From: Haematococcus lacustris
Lineage: Eukaryota; Chlorophyta; Chlorophyceae; Chlamydomonadales; Haematococcaceae
Length of the DNA stretch: 64,000 bases
Assembly (NCBI GenBank): GCA_030144725.1
Contig: JASKMD010000016.1
Span: forward strand, 3,180,523-3,244,522
Reading direction: 5' to 3'
Positions 1 to 14,000 of the stretch are shown piece after piece; position 1 is the stretch's first letter; every line of letters begins with the position of its first letter. Below the pieces are notes generated by a model. It ran no database searches and was not told where the DNA came from. It saw only the letters and a program-made list of their open reading frames with translations. The position numbers and the translations under genes are program-made.

Positions 1-22
1 GCAGCTCAGGCAACCTCCGTAA

Positions 23-2195
<2,173 letters not shown>

Positions 2196-2233
2196 CGGGC
2201 AGCATTGGGCGATACCATGTGTTTGCGAGGCTA

Positions 2234-2238
2234 TGTAA
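2234..2238 (+). terminator. TGTAA polyadenylation signal of HDH
   Basis: TGTAA lies 38 nt after the HDH stop codon. TGTAA is the standard poly(A) signal of Chlamydomonas-type algae, so it supports both the gene end and the lineage. Cleavage would be expected about 10-20 nt downstream. Confidence 0.7.
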
Positions 2239-2295
2239 CCACTTGACTGTATCTCGTGCTGTGGCCAGATGCCCCCAATCGACAAGGAACCACCT

Positions 2296-2577
2296 AGTAG
2301 GACGGCTGTGACTATGCACTCATGGCAAGCTCACCGTATGTGGATTAGGGCGCGACCATATCATTTTTGATCATATTTTAACAAGGACGTATCATCGGCC
2401 TTGTGGGCCGCCCTTGGCAGATATGGCCGTGGCTTAGTGATGTATACATATCTAGGGGTCTCCGCTAGCCTACTCTCCGCTCGCTAAGTCTCAACTCTTC
2501 TCCACCCCCTACAAACGGTGCTACAACTAACTAAGCAGGACGCTGTGACTCTGCACTCATGGCAAGCTCACCATGAA
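2296..2577 (+). repeat. Pair of ~37-bp direct repeats flanking an LTR-like segment
   Basis: A segment containing CACTCATGGCAAGCTCACC occurs at about 2296-2334 and again, with few changes, at about 2538-2574. The ~200 bp between them start near 2338 with TG and end near 2511 with a run reading CTCAACTCTTCTCCACCCC then CTACA, the kind of end seen in Ty1/copia LTRs. It might be a solo LTR, but no clean target duplication or primer-binding site is visible. Confidence 0.3.
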
Positions 2578-3629
2578 TCCAAAAAACCAAAGTTCACCAG
2601 GAATTTTGTGGTGGTGTATACAATAGATGCATGCTGTTTGAGCGGCATAATTCCCATGTCACAGACCATTGTGACGCCATATGACCATTCAGAACCTGGC
2701 ATTTAAGTAGCAGCAGGGCTGAAGGGTGCAGACGCTGACAGATACACTCGCATGTTTTTTGTCGAACGCGTCTCTGCTCACACATCTGACGAAGAGGTGC
2801 ATTACAATGATCTCATAGGGTCCTAGGAAGGAAGGCGGCTAAGGAGCGCATTAGCTTGAGGTTCCACGTGTGCTCATCACGACTACTACATTGGTCAAAC
2901 CGTGCCACCACCACAGGTACGAGCACAATGCATGAAGCAACAAACACTGACACGACGCACATGTCCATTTGTATGTCCTTGTGGTGGTCCTACTTCTCAT
3001 GCCAAGCCATCAAGCCGGTGCAGCGTCTGACATATAGCTGCCTTCAACAAAACACATATTGAAACCACACCCACTGCAGTTCGTGTGATGAAGACCATTA
3101 GCACAGGCTGCCACAAGCTGTGTCAACATGTGATGTGAGGCAATGTGCCTTGATTCGACCTGAGCCAAATGAGCAGTGTGTTGAATTTATGGCATGGGAT
3201 GCACAAACAATTCATTCGAATGGAGGCATGGCAAGGTTTGTTCAGGATGAGCAGCACAAGCAGATCACCTTAGCCCATGAGCGCCCCCATCCTATAAATA
3301 GTGGTGGCTGGTTGCCAAGAGTGACTATGAGGCAGCAGTGCGCGGGGTGAGGCTGCTACTACGGAACACGCCAAGGGCGAGCTATGGTCAACAGCTCCTA
3401 CTCTTGCAACATGATTGTGACCTGTGAAGTTGGAGCCTGCATGGCATGTCTCCTGTGTTGCAGCATTGCTGATAGGTTGTGGCTAAGGGCAGCCCCCAGG
3501 TGCTAGCACCGCACCAATCCAGCAGCATGATGTAGCAATGGGCCTGATGCCCACCAGGTTCTCCTCAGGGTGGGCCAAGCCAACCACCCTTAACCTCACG
3601 CCTGCACCCACCTCCCCTGTGTGTGCTCC

Positions 3630-6600
3630 TCAGCCTTTGAAGCTGGCCTCGTCTTGACCGCTGTCCATGGACCGCATGCTGCTGTTTCCAGCGCCGCCTG
3701 TCTGCTTGTCTGAGGACAGCTGCAGCGCCCGGGCCACCAGGTCCATCACCGCCACCTCAGTGGGCAGCTGGCTCAGCAGCTCAGCCACCCTCCGTGTCTC
3801 GTTGCGGGCCTGCGGACCAGCGCCACCACCCTCATCACTATCATCACCACCATGCCAGCCGTCAGACAAATGGAGGTTGGGCAGGGTCAGACGACCCAAC
3901 CAGCACCAAGCACAACATGGAAAAACCCATGTGGCAGGCCTGTCATCATCACCACCACCCTTGTCACCACCCTTGACCTTAGCACACACAGCTATGTGAC
4001 CTGAAGGCCAAACGCTTGCACCAGCAAGTGGTGTTTGATATGGAGGGTCTACGACAACAGGGTTGCTGCGGATGTGTCTGATTGTGTGAGAGGCGGTACA
4101 ACCTGTTTACCAGCTTACAGCCATGCACGTTCTGAAGCAGGTGGCAAAATTGGGGCATGCGCGTCAGCCATGTGAAGACGCAAGGTCATGGAGTTTGGGA
4201 AGTGGCAACAGCAGCAGGTGCCACAGGAACCCCTACAGTCACCTCCTTACCCCCACCTCCACAGCTACCCCACTGCCACAAACAGTAAGAACCCTTGATC
4301 AAACCCCCAGACACACGATGACAGACATAGCCAGAAAGGAAACAAGGTCATTGCTAACGCATGCAACATTGCAGACAACATCTGGTTTACAACATCTGGT
4401 TTTACAGCATCTGGTTTGACTTACCCTTCACAATCACATCACATCCTGACATGCCTACCACAGCGTTAGTGAACAAGCCATGTGGAGTGCGTACTTTTTT
4501 ACACCATGGTGTGACCAGCCCACTGCACCAGATAGAACATACCTCTTGGTCGAAGGGTCTGAGCTGCAGCAGGTACAGGGTCAGCATGAGTGTCACAGTG
4601 AAGGCAAAGTTGATGTAGTGCAAGAGGGAGGCGGTAGAGTAGATAGACATCACAGTGGTCAGGAAGCCCTCATTCAGCATGTCTAGGCCATCCTGCAGCC
4701 GCACACGCACACACACATGCGCACACACTGAGCGGGCCAGGAGCAGTATTGCTTGAGGTCGTAGAAGTCGGAGCTCAGGTTTGGCAATGGATCTCAGGCA
4801 TTGGCAATGTCAGTCAAGAGTCTAAGGTTTTGTCATGATGTAGGAGAAACCCACAGGGTGACTGATTCAGATCTGAGGAAGGCATGCATGGAGCTGTGAA
4901 GTCACACCTCCATGTCTGGTTTTGCCCGCCACATGAATTCATACTCAGGGCCAGTGATGTTGGGTACCGGCCCGTTTGTAGAATTTATCTGCGCAGTATT
5001 AGAGGCGGGAGATATCCAGACTGAGTTGCATGGGACAATGAGGTAGGGTGAGAACAGCATGGCACAGCTGGAGACTGCTGTGGATGTTCATTAACCTGTG
5101 ACAAGCCATGGCTGCAAGCAAGCCACATGCTCCCACGGCCTTGGGATTATACAAGTCGCCACATGGAAAAGCGTGCCTGGTCTTAGGACAGTGTGGTGCT
5201 CAGGCTGTGCTAAACAATTCTGGTTGTCCACGCTGCCTGCTGCCTGGTCTGGACCAACAGGAGCTAACTGGGTGTTAGCCACAAAAACTAAGAGTGCAAA
5301 GCAAGCTCACCATGGTTTCCCACAGCTCAAAGTACCTTCGCATCAACCGGTCCAGGCCGTTATTGGTCCATCTACAATGGGTGGGCGCAGGCAAGCACTG
5401 CAGCTGTGAGGGCCTTTTCTGATGTCAACTGTGCAACTGATAGAACCGGGTGACGTCAGAGCAGGAATGGCATGGATGGATGTCAGCCGTACTAAATGCC
5501 ATGTGCTGTGAGTCTATGAAAGGCGTTGAGCTTCAGCGTGTACCATGGCGGCAAGGAGAGGAGCTCAGACACACTATGGGGCTGTGACCACACTTCTTAG
5601 GTGGTGGGCATCACACCAGGCAGGGTGTGACATTGCACACTCCCAGGCCGCTCACTTGTAGAAAGGGTCCTCGGGGCCCATGCAGGAGGAGGCATTCACC
5701 CTCAAGCACTGGGTAGTGAAGTACAAGATGTCCACTCCTGTATGTTGCACACACACAGGAGTTGCAGTGCAGGTGCTGTGGTGGCTGACGGGCCTGAGGG
5801 AGGCAACCTCAGCCAAGGCAAGGAGTGCACTCTCAAGCCTGGCAGCTTAGGGGTTGGACTGGGCGAGGGAGTCTTCAGGGAGGACGCTGCTGGTGGAGGA
5901 GCTAGAGTAGTTGATCACTTGACAACAGTGCAGGGGCACTCTAGCAGGACATAGGTTGATTTGGCTTGGGCTGCACAGTGGCCCTGGCAACGTCTGTGGG
6001 AGGTGCAAGGCCCCCGGCAGCCTGGCGCAGGTGTGGCTCACCTTGGCCCCCTGAGTACACCACGCCCTGCTTGGCCAGCACAAACCGTGGCTCAGTGCTG
6101 CCGGGCACAGCCTGCAGCAGCACAGGGCCCGCAGCAGCCACAGCTTGACATCACCCACCCTAGTGGAGTTAAAGCTAGTTTGGTCCTGTCATCGGCCCTA
6201 CCCCAACTCCTCACTCGCACCCTAAGGCCAGGCTCTAGACGCCAGTGCCCGGCACCATACTGATCATCTGATCCTCCTCCTCCTCCTTTGCCCCTACAAT
6301 GCCACCTGCTCATGGTGGTGCCCGGCACTTCTAGGCCCCAGCCCCTACCCACCCACCCCTAAATCTGTGTATGCCTTCTAGCCTCCCATCCCAATGTGAG
6401 CACGGTGGTGCCCGGCCCATTAAGCCCCAGCCCTACTCACCGCCCCCCCGTACAGCATAGCGTCATACTCCGTGCGCATGGTGGCATAGCGGGGCCGTAA
6501 GATGGCTCGCGTGGCATTGCGTTCAGCAGGGTCGGTGGCAATACACAGCCTGCAGGGAGGGTGGTTGTAGAAGGGCTGCCAGGTGCTGCTGTGAGTCAGT

Positions 6601-8040
6601 GGCAGGTGCCCTTTGTCAAACACTGAATCAGATGCTATGCTGCTCAGTGCTGTGCGGAGTGGTGCACTGCAGCACTCACTCTTGTGCATAGAAGAACACC
6701 CTCTGGACGCGCGCAGCAAAGAAATTGACCTGCGCACGAGTCAGCCATGCAAGGAGTTGGTTCGATGCCTGGCTGGCTAGCTAGGGCTATGACGGAGCTG
6801 AATAAGCTGAAAGAACGGCGCGCACCTGACTCTATATTCTAAACCTGACCTTCATACAGGGTGCGTTCACCCCAATATGGCCTGATTCCCTATGTTGGCC
6901 ACAAGAGCCGATGTCGGTCAAGGAGCGTAAGAGGGGTATAACACAGCCATGCACGTTTAGAAAACCGCAATCTCAGGGTGCAATGAGGCTGCATTGCCTC
7001 CCTGCCCCACTGCATACCTTGCCCTCTGCACTGCCCCAAACGCTGCTAGAACGCTCCCAGCTGCAGGTGGCGATGCCAAAACGAAGCGACAAGCAGGCAC
7101 AAGCAAGACCCAGACAGGCTGCTCGCAAGGTGGTGCTGGTGGATGAGCGCCGCACCAGCCAAGTCAGTTCATCTGGAAAGCCCTGTGAGAGCAGGCTGAA
7201 CAAACGCAAGATCACCAGGCTTGAGGGCTGGAAGCTCCTGGCTAGGGCAGGTGGACCTTCGCCTGGTGCACCCAGCCTGGAGCCAGCGGCGTGACCAGCC
7301 AGTGTGAAGCCTGATGTGGCACCTCCAGGCGCCCCCACGTGAGAGCTCCTACAGTCCCCACGCAAACAGGCAGCTACACAGGCAGCAGCCTCATAGCCTG
7401 GGCCCAGCACTCCCCAGCCAGCCAAGGGAAGAGCAGGTGACGCCCGCTGAAGCTGTGCTGGTGGCCAAAGGGTACCTAACAAGGTGCAGTAGGGTGAGGC
7501 TACCTAACAAGGTAAGGGAGTACCCAGACCTGGGCTACAAGCGGCTGCGAGACTGAGCACCCAAGGCATGTTTGATACATGCCAGCTTACATGAGCGCAT
7601 ATGCATCATGCCATACGCTCTAGCCGCCCCTGAGGGGGTCAGATAACAGTAAAAGGGGTAGGCACCCGCAGCCACAGGGTTCTTGGGCCTCAGGATTCTT
7701 TGATTACTACTGTTGCCAGCTAGCAGACATGGCAGAGCTAGTAATATCGAGATGTCCTGTCTTTTCTGCTAGTCTATGCTAACCTTAGTGGTTGATAACT
7801 GGCAGCCTTAAGAAACTGTTCATGAAGCTGCTGGCTTGCCTCATACATGCGCACATGCTTAGATGTCTTAGGGAAAAGGACATCAGCATGGCACTTCAAC
7901 ACCTGCCACTCAGTACTCCTGGCATGGGAGCCATGCAGCACTGTGCATGACAGCGTACTCACAATGTTGAATGTGGCACAAGGCGCAGCTGCAGTCTTCA
8001 GGTGTTGGTACGCGACTGCGTTCAGCGTGCAGTTGATGAC
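3630..8040 (-). CDS. TMC-A exons 66-74: C-terminal region
   Basis: Exons (high to low): 7963-8040, 6680-6729, 6441-6549, 6042-6111, 5656-5737, 5311-5371, 4908-4988, 4543-4692 and 3630-3809; all join in phase. Recognisable pieces are VNFFAARVQRVFFYAQ, a stretch with EYDAMLYGGA, PRFVLAKQGVVYSG, ILYFTTQCLRVNASSCMG, NGLDRLMRRYFELW, PEYEFMWRAKPDME, a membrane helix around INFAFTVTLMLTLYLL, and the tail RRVAELLSQLPTEV. N-glycosylation-type NATR and NASS and paired Cys residues fit an extracellular position before the last helix. The tail after the helix resembles the cytoplasmic RIAELLSQLP-type motif of the family. This part of the gene is outside the duplicated portion visible in the window. Confidence 0.85.
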
Positions 8041-11000
8041 CTGAGAGGGAGGCGCACGGGCAGAAGGGCAGGGAAAGGGGTGGGTGCATAGTAAGCGAGC
8101 AACAGGGGCAGTAAGTGCCCTAAAAGCTGCCAAAGCAGAGGTTAGGTTCACACTTGAGGCAGTGGCTTCAGGCTGCTGCTACTGCACGCTGGCAGGCTGC
8201 AAACTGGCTTTTGATCCTTGAACATGGCTCAGAGTCTGCAGTTGAGATGATGATGCAGGGCAGAGGTTGGTTTCCTCGCAGACATTCCACCCCCTGCCTG
8301 CCCACAACTCACCGCCCAGGCTAGGAATGGCAACATGAGGCTCACGGCGAATCGGTTGGAGCTGCATGCAAGCATGCACCAATGTGCACTGTACTTGGCC
8401 AGTGCAAGGGATAACATCTTCAAAGCAAGGAGGAAGTGAAAAGGAGTTCACAGTCACATGTCAAGCAGCAATGCCAGCACTCGTACCGTACCGACGTAGG
8501 TAATGAGGTGCTGATGATAGCAAAGCAACAGGATGCTCCCAACAAGGAACAGGAGGCTCCAGGCTACCTGTAGATGGTGCCCAGCCCTAGCCTGATGGTA
8601 GCAGCAGTATGCTGTGGAGGATGGAAGGGAATGCTGTCTGGCACCTCACCTGCGCAGCTTCCTCTTCCCGCTCTGAGCCACACGGTTGGCCTGGCTCCAA
8701 TAGCTGGGGCCACGCTGCAGCAGCACAGCGCAGCGCACAGTTGCTTGCTATAAATCAGGCGTGCCCATGGTGTGCGATGTAACACCACTTACACCAAGCA
8801 ACCCACTTGGTCCCACTACTCAGTCCAGATCCATAAAGCAACCTCTTATATACCGCACTGTTACGCCTTGTTGGTGATACGCTGATTTGGTGAAACCCAA
8901 GATCCGAGCCCAAAGACCTTATCGGCACATATTTGGTGACAGCGCCTGGCTCAAACATTGAACATGTTTGGTGACTCTATTTTTAATACGTCTGCGAAGC
9001 CAGAGGCTGCTGAGTGCAACACCTAGCAATAGCACATTATGCACACATGCATTAGTTCACTATTGGGCAGCTGCCTTCGAGCACTGAAGTGTGTGGTTGC
9101 TTCCATCACAGCCTCATCATCCTCACTATCATTCTCGCCCTCACCGCTATCAGAGCTGCTGCTGGCTGAGCTGCTGGCACTGCTGCTGTCCCTTCGAGGT
9201 CAGCAAGCTCTGTTTCAGCTTTAGCTCCATCTACCATGGAGTTAAGGTGAACTTGAGGGTGCTGATACAGATTTGGTGACAGCCGCATGCTCAAGCAATT
9301 GGTGATACAATTTGGTGACAAAACAGTTTGGTGAAATCACCAACAAAGCGTATCAGTACAGTACATGTACCCCTGCATCCATACCATACATATACCTGCA
9401 TCCAGAAAGCAATTTTCTCCAGCAGTGGCGCTGAAGGTAGCGGTTTGGAAGATTGAAGGTTGGATGCACTAGCCTTGAGGCGAGGTATGTTGAGCTTGAT
9501 GCCTTGCTCTGCAGCCTCGGTGCCTGCCCCATTCATGCGCACTGCTTTCCCACCGCCTTCTTCAGTCTTCTGTTCAGATGACAAAACCTCCTGCAGGCAG
9601 CCATGAAGACACAAGTGGCTGGCACACCAGCTCATGGCTGACCTTTCCGAAACTCCGTGAGCAGAGGCATGAGAAGAGGTGATTATGAGCTCAGCATAGG
9701 TGAATGAAGCTGGCACACACAAAATGATGTAAGGCAGATGTCTAGTCATTCACTGCTTTCATGGATGTTGCACCTGTGTGAATGCTATGAGCATACCATG
9801 CCCAGCAGCTAGGCTTTGCTGGAGCGTATGTGTTGTCTGCTAGTGCCATCAGCAACCAGACTCCAGCCTTGGGCAGTAAAATGGTACTTCAGCACAAGCT
9901 CACCAGCATGCCTCCTGGGGCCACGCCTGTCTGGCCTCGGTTGCCTGCCTCGCCCGCTGCCCCCCCAGCCTCCGCCCCTGGCACTGCTCCTGCACCGTCA
10001 TCATCGTCCTCCTCGTCCAAGTCAATAGGCTTGGTGGCCAGCTGCAGCCACAGTACCAGGAGGCAGTGACCAGTGTGTCAAGCCATCTTGAGAGATCATC
10101 TGCAGGTTTCCACTACAGTGCACCCTGCTCCAGCAGCCTGCTGCTTGGCTGCTGCCTGGTTGCTGCCTGCTTGTTGCCTGGCTGCCGTGTGGCTGCTGCC
10201 TTGCTGCTGCCCACCTGGCGGATGAGGCCAACTGGCACCAGGACAAAGACATGGAACATGTTGAAGCGCTGGTTGGTGACACGCATGGCCAGGATCCACC
10301 TGCAGCCCAAGACCAGGGTCACAGGTTACGCACCCGGGCAGGGTCAGGCAGGCAGGCTGACTCAACAGGTGGAGCGGGTGTTTTGGTTCCATGAGTGTGT
10401 TTGTTGCAAAGTATGCTTGCAGGCATATGCGATGATGATGTTGGTTTTGATGGTGATGATGAGCATGTGCGGTGTGAGTATATGTGTGCACAATTGGCAG
10501 CTGAGGCAGGCTGCATGCAGCAGGCTGTACTGCTGCAGCATGTCAGTAAACTGTTACAACACTGAACCCTGAAGAAGCCTGAACACTGGGTAGGCGGGTG
10601 GCTGACTCACAGCTACATGGGCTGCTCTGCTCTGCTCACAGCACTGCACTGCTGCAGCACCCAGGGCCTGTGTCAGCCCTGGTGGCACACCCATGCAGTG
10701 TCCTGCAGGGCCTGCAGCAGAGTGTGTGCGCTGCAGTGGCTGCCCTGGGGCTTACAAGTAGAGCATGGCTCCCAGCGGCACCACCACACCCTCCAGCAAC
10801 AGCACCAGTAGCTGGATCTGGTTAAGCGTGTCAGCCTGCGCACAAAGCGGCAAGCTGCTGGCAACACCAGGGTGGGCGGAAGGTGGTGGTGGTGGTGTCA
10901 GTGCTGCTCTGGTGATGGTGGTGGTGGTGATGATGTTGAGTATGGCGAGGGTGATCCTGGCAGTGGCAGTGGCGATGGCAGTGGGGCAATGCCAATGATT

Positions 11001-14000
11001 GTAGTGGTGGTGGTGGTGGTATCGACAGGATGTTGTTGCAGCACTGCACCATAGCGCATACCTGGCCGACTACTGTCTGTAGGAAGGCGTTCATGGTCTG
11101 ATAATAGGCAGGGATTACCTGCCGACGCAGGGCAGGCAGCACCAGCAGCATGCAAGGCAGGCAGCATCAGTGGTGTGCCAGTGCATGATAGCTTTGCATC
11201 AATGCAAGAATATAATGTCTTCTGCAATACTCGCACTAGCGAAGTTAGGAGGCATGGCTAGGTACTACCGACAGCTGTTGCTGCATGTAACGGTGCATGC
11301 GTCCACAGGCAACCCTCATGTGGCCAGAGACTGCTGCTGCTGCTCGTGCTGCTGCAGCTGATGCATTTATGCTTTTATGCAAGCTCTATTGTTTTGCTTT
11401 TATGCAAGCTCAATACCAGCATCCACATGCTGCTGCCCGCCCTGCTATAAGCAAACAATTCAATGATCTCTTTGTGGCTGAGCCAGGTGGCCCTGTGTTG
11501 TGCAACCCTCACCAGGTTGGGGCCGTTCTCAATGATGTACCTCACACTTGTCCACGAGCCAAAGTCACTTGTGAGGGCATGACGTGCTCGTGCATTTTGC
11601 CAGATGTCAGCCCCCTTGGACACGTACTACATGCAAGAATGATGGACAGCACACCTTGTTTGCAGCGCATGCCCACCATTGTGCATGCCCTGTTTGCAGC
11701 ACTGCTAAGCATCTGCCTTGCCACATAAGCCCTTGCCAAGCCAGCATCTGCCATGGCTGTGGCTGTTGTTGCTGCCGTTGCTGCGGTTGGGGCTTGCTGC
11801 CGTCTCTGCTGCTGTGGCTGTTGTGGCTGTGCCTGCTGCTATTCTTGCTTCCTCCTTGACAGATCACCCACGTTGTTGCCAGCGTCCCAGAGCGACACGT
11901 TGCGTTGGTACACGTTCTGTACAGGGCTGGTGTCCTCATACACTGTCTCTACTTGTGTTGCCTGATCCCTACCATGGCAAGCACACCATATAGATGAAAG
12001 AGTGTGATGCAATACACCATGCAATGTATCGCTGATGATAGTGACTACACCTGCAAGGCAGCGTTGCATGAAATGGCATTTCAATACTGTTCGCAAACAC
12101 AATGCTTGCATTGTGATGCAAACATGCTATAAGCAGCAATTCATGCTGCTGTCATGCTACGGGGTGTGTAATCCACATTTCCGTGTACATGTTCACACCT
12201 AAATCACCAGCACGCCTGTTGGGGTTAGGAATAACAATGCTTTGTCAAGCACATGCCTGGGCGCACCAGATCTGTCTCAAACCAAACTCATCAGGCAGCT
12301 GCCGTCGCTTGCCAAAGCCCATGTACACGCCTTGGTGTAGACGCTGCAGACAGCGAGTTGATGGAGACGTTAAGTAACTCAAGCGATGCGCTGATATCAA
12401 GGCGTGATTTACCATGGGAGCCTCACCAAGGTTTCAGAAAGAAGATGATTCATGTAGTCGTTACGGCCTTGGTAGTCTTCCATGCCTGTAAGGCCGGGCA
12501 GGTTGGGTTGGCCCCTGTGGTGCCACAGTGCACCACATCACAGTGAAGCAGCATGTCCCAGCCAATGATGGCGGCATGGGACTAGATTCTCCTGTTTTTC
12601 TGACCACAGTCTCATGACCAACCATGCCCCAATGTTGCAATGTTGTGTGTCGGGCTGCACTGGCATGGCAGCCTGGACCCTTGTTGCTAGCCACCTACCG
12701 GCCGGAAAGGAGGACGTCCAGCTCGTGCATGGAGTGTGTCACCTTGCCCACGGTGCGAGCAGCAATGCCCACACTGTTCAGGTCTGTCACGCCTGCACTT
12801 TGCTGGGACAGCAGAATAATCTGAAGGACAAATAGCCCCTGCGCATGAGGCAGCAGCAACAGCAGCACGCATCACACGCGGCAACTACTACAGCAACAGC
12901 AGCAAGAAAAGCACCGGAAACACTGGTAAGCTTTAGCACCTGCCATTCTAGCGATCCCTCAAAACTGACACTTAATGCAGCTTACCAAGTGAGTAAGCAC
13001 CGCACCACACACCACAACGATACAGTGCCTGTTGAATGTTTGGGCCGCACGTTGAGCCTGAAGAGCAAGGTCAGCAGCAAGGTGTGTCACAGAGAGCAAC
13101 TTAGCATGGACAGCAGGAAGCAAGGGCTTTGCAAGCTTTGTTGTGTTCTGCAGGGATGTGGTGTGGATCTGCCTTTAACATGGTCAAGGACCTTGCAGTG
13201 AGCCGTGTGTTGAGTGACACTAGTGTGATCAACAGGGATGTCACGGTGACGATGATGGTTGACGAGAAAGAGCCACTCACAACATAGTCAATGTCGCAAT
13301 GGCTCAGTGGTGACAAAACAATGCACCAAGCGACAAGCCACAATGACATGGTGTAGGTGCATAACCGTGCTTGTCTTTGGTTCCAAAGGCATCGCACTGG
13401 ACATTTACCCAGGGACTGGGCAGTGGCTTGGTAACAGCTGTGCAACATGCACCAGTGCAGAAGGTGGGACTGTAGCAGGCTCTCACCGCAGGACTCAGCA
13501 GCAGCCGCTGCAGCTTCTTGAAGCGCTGGCCCCTACGATAGTCAGTGGCCTGCATCATGTCTGACGCCTCAGTGGCGCTCTTGTTGCCAAATATCTGGGC
13601 AGCGGCGAGCTGAGATTGCACCTCACTCGTAGCGTCACTGTCACCTGTGAATCACCACATGCGAGGTTGTAACATGCGTAGGGGACATGCACAATCACTG
13701 CGTCAGGCCACAAGCGGGAGCGAACGGGACAGCCAGACGCTGGAGCTAGGGTGAAGCAGGGTCAGGCATGAAAGGGTGCAAAGCACTGAATACCTCCTGC
13801 TTGGACGTCTGGGCTAGTATGCTCCTCCTGGGGATTGCCAGAGGAGCCCGCCAGCGTGTACTCCTGCTTTGTATGCTTTTGACCTGTATGGCGTGGCGAC
13901 TCGCATGTTACCGACAGTTTTGCGTACAAATGAGGTTACACTACTCCATGTGGAAGTGGCGTCTGTGCGCGTGGCACCTCGCGGTTGCCTAATGAGGCCT

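Larger units (their letters stand above)
2196..3629. other. Intergenic region between convergent HDH and TMC-A
   Basis: No gene could be supported. The first 400 bp contain direct repeats and an LTR-like stretch (separate entry). The rest is noticeably less GC-rich than the genes. A TATA-like CTATAAATAG occurs near 3293 on the + strand with no recognisable gene after it. No TGTAA signal for TMC-A is seen on the minus strand within about 800 nt of its stop; the first one is near 2803. Open frames of 60-76 codons here show no recognisable motif. Confidence 0.6.

Noticed and set aside
3120..3350. 76-codon ORF in the HDH/TMC-A intergenic region
   Set aside because: No motif, no splice context, no homology that I recognise.
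13190..13290. Hydrophobic frame SGSFSSTIIVTVTSLLITL as a TMC-A membrane exon
   Set aside because: It begins at the GTGAGT donor of exon 53, so it is intronic.
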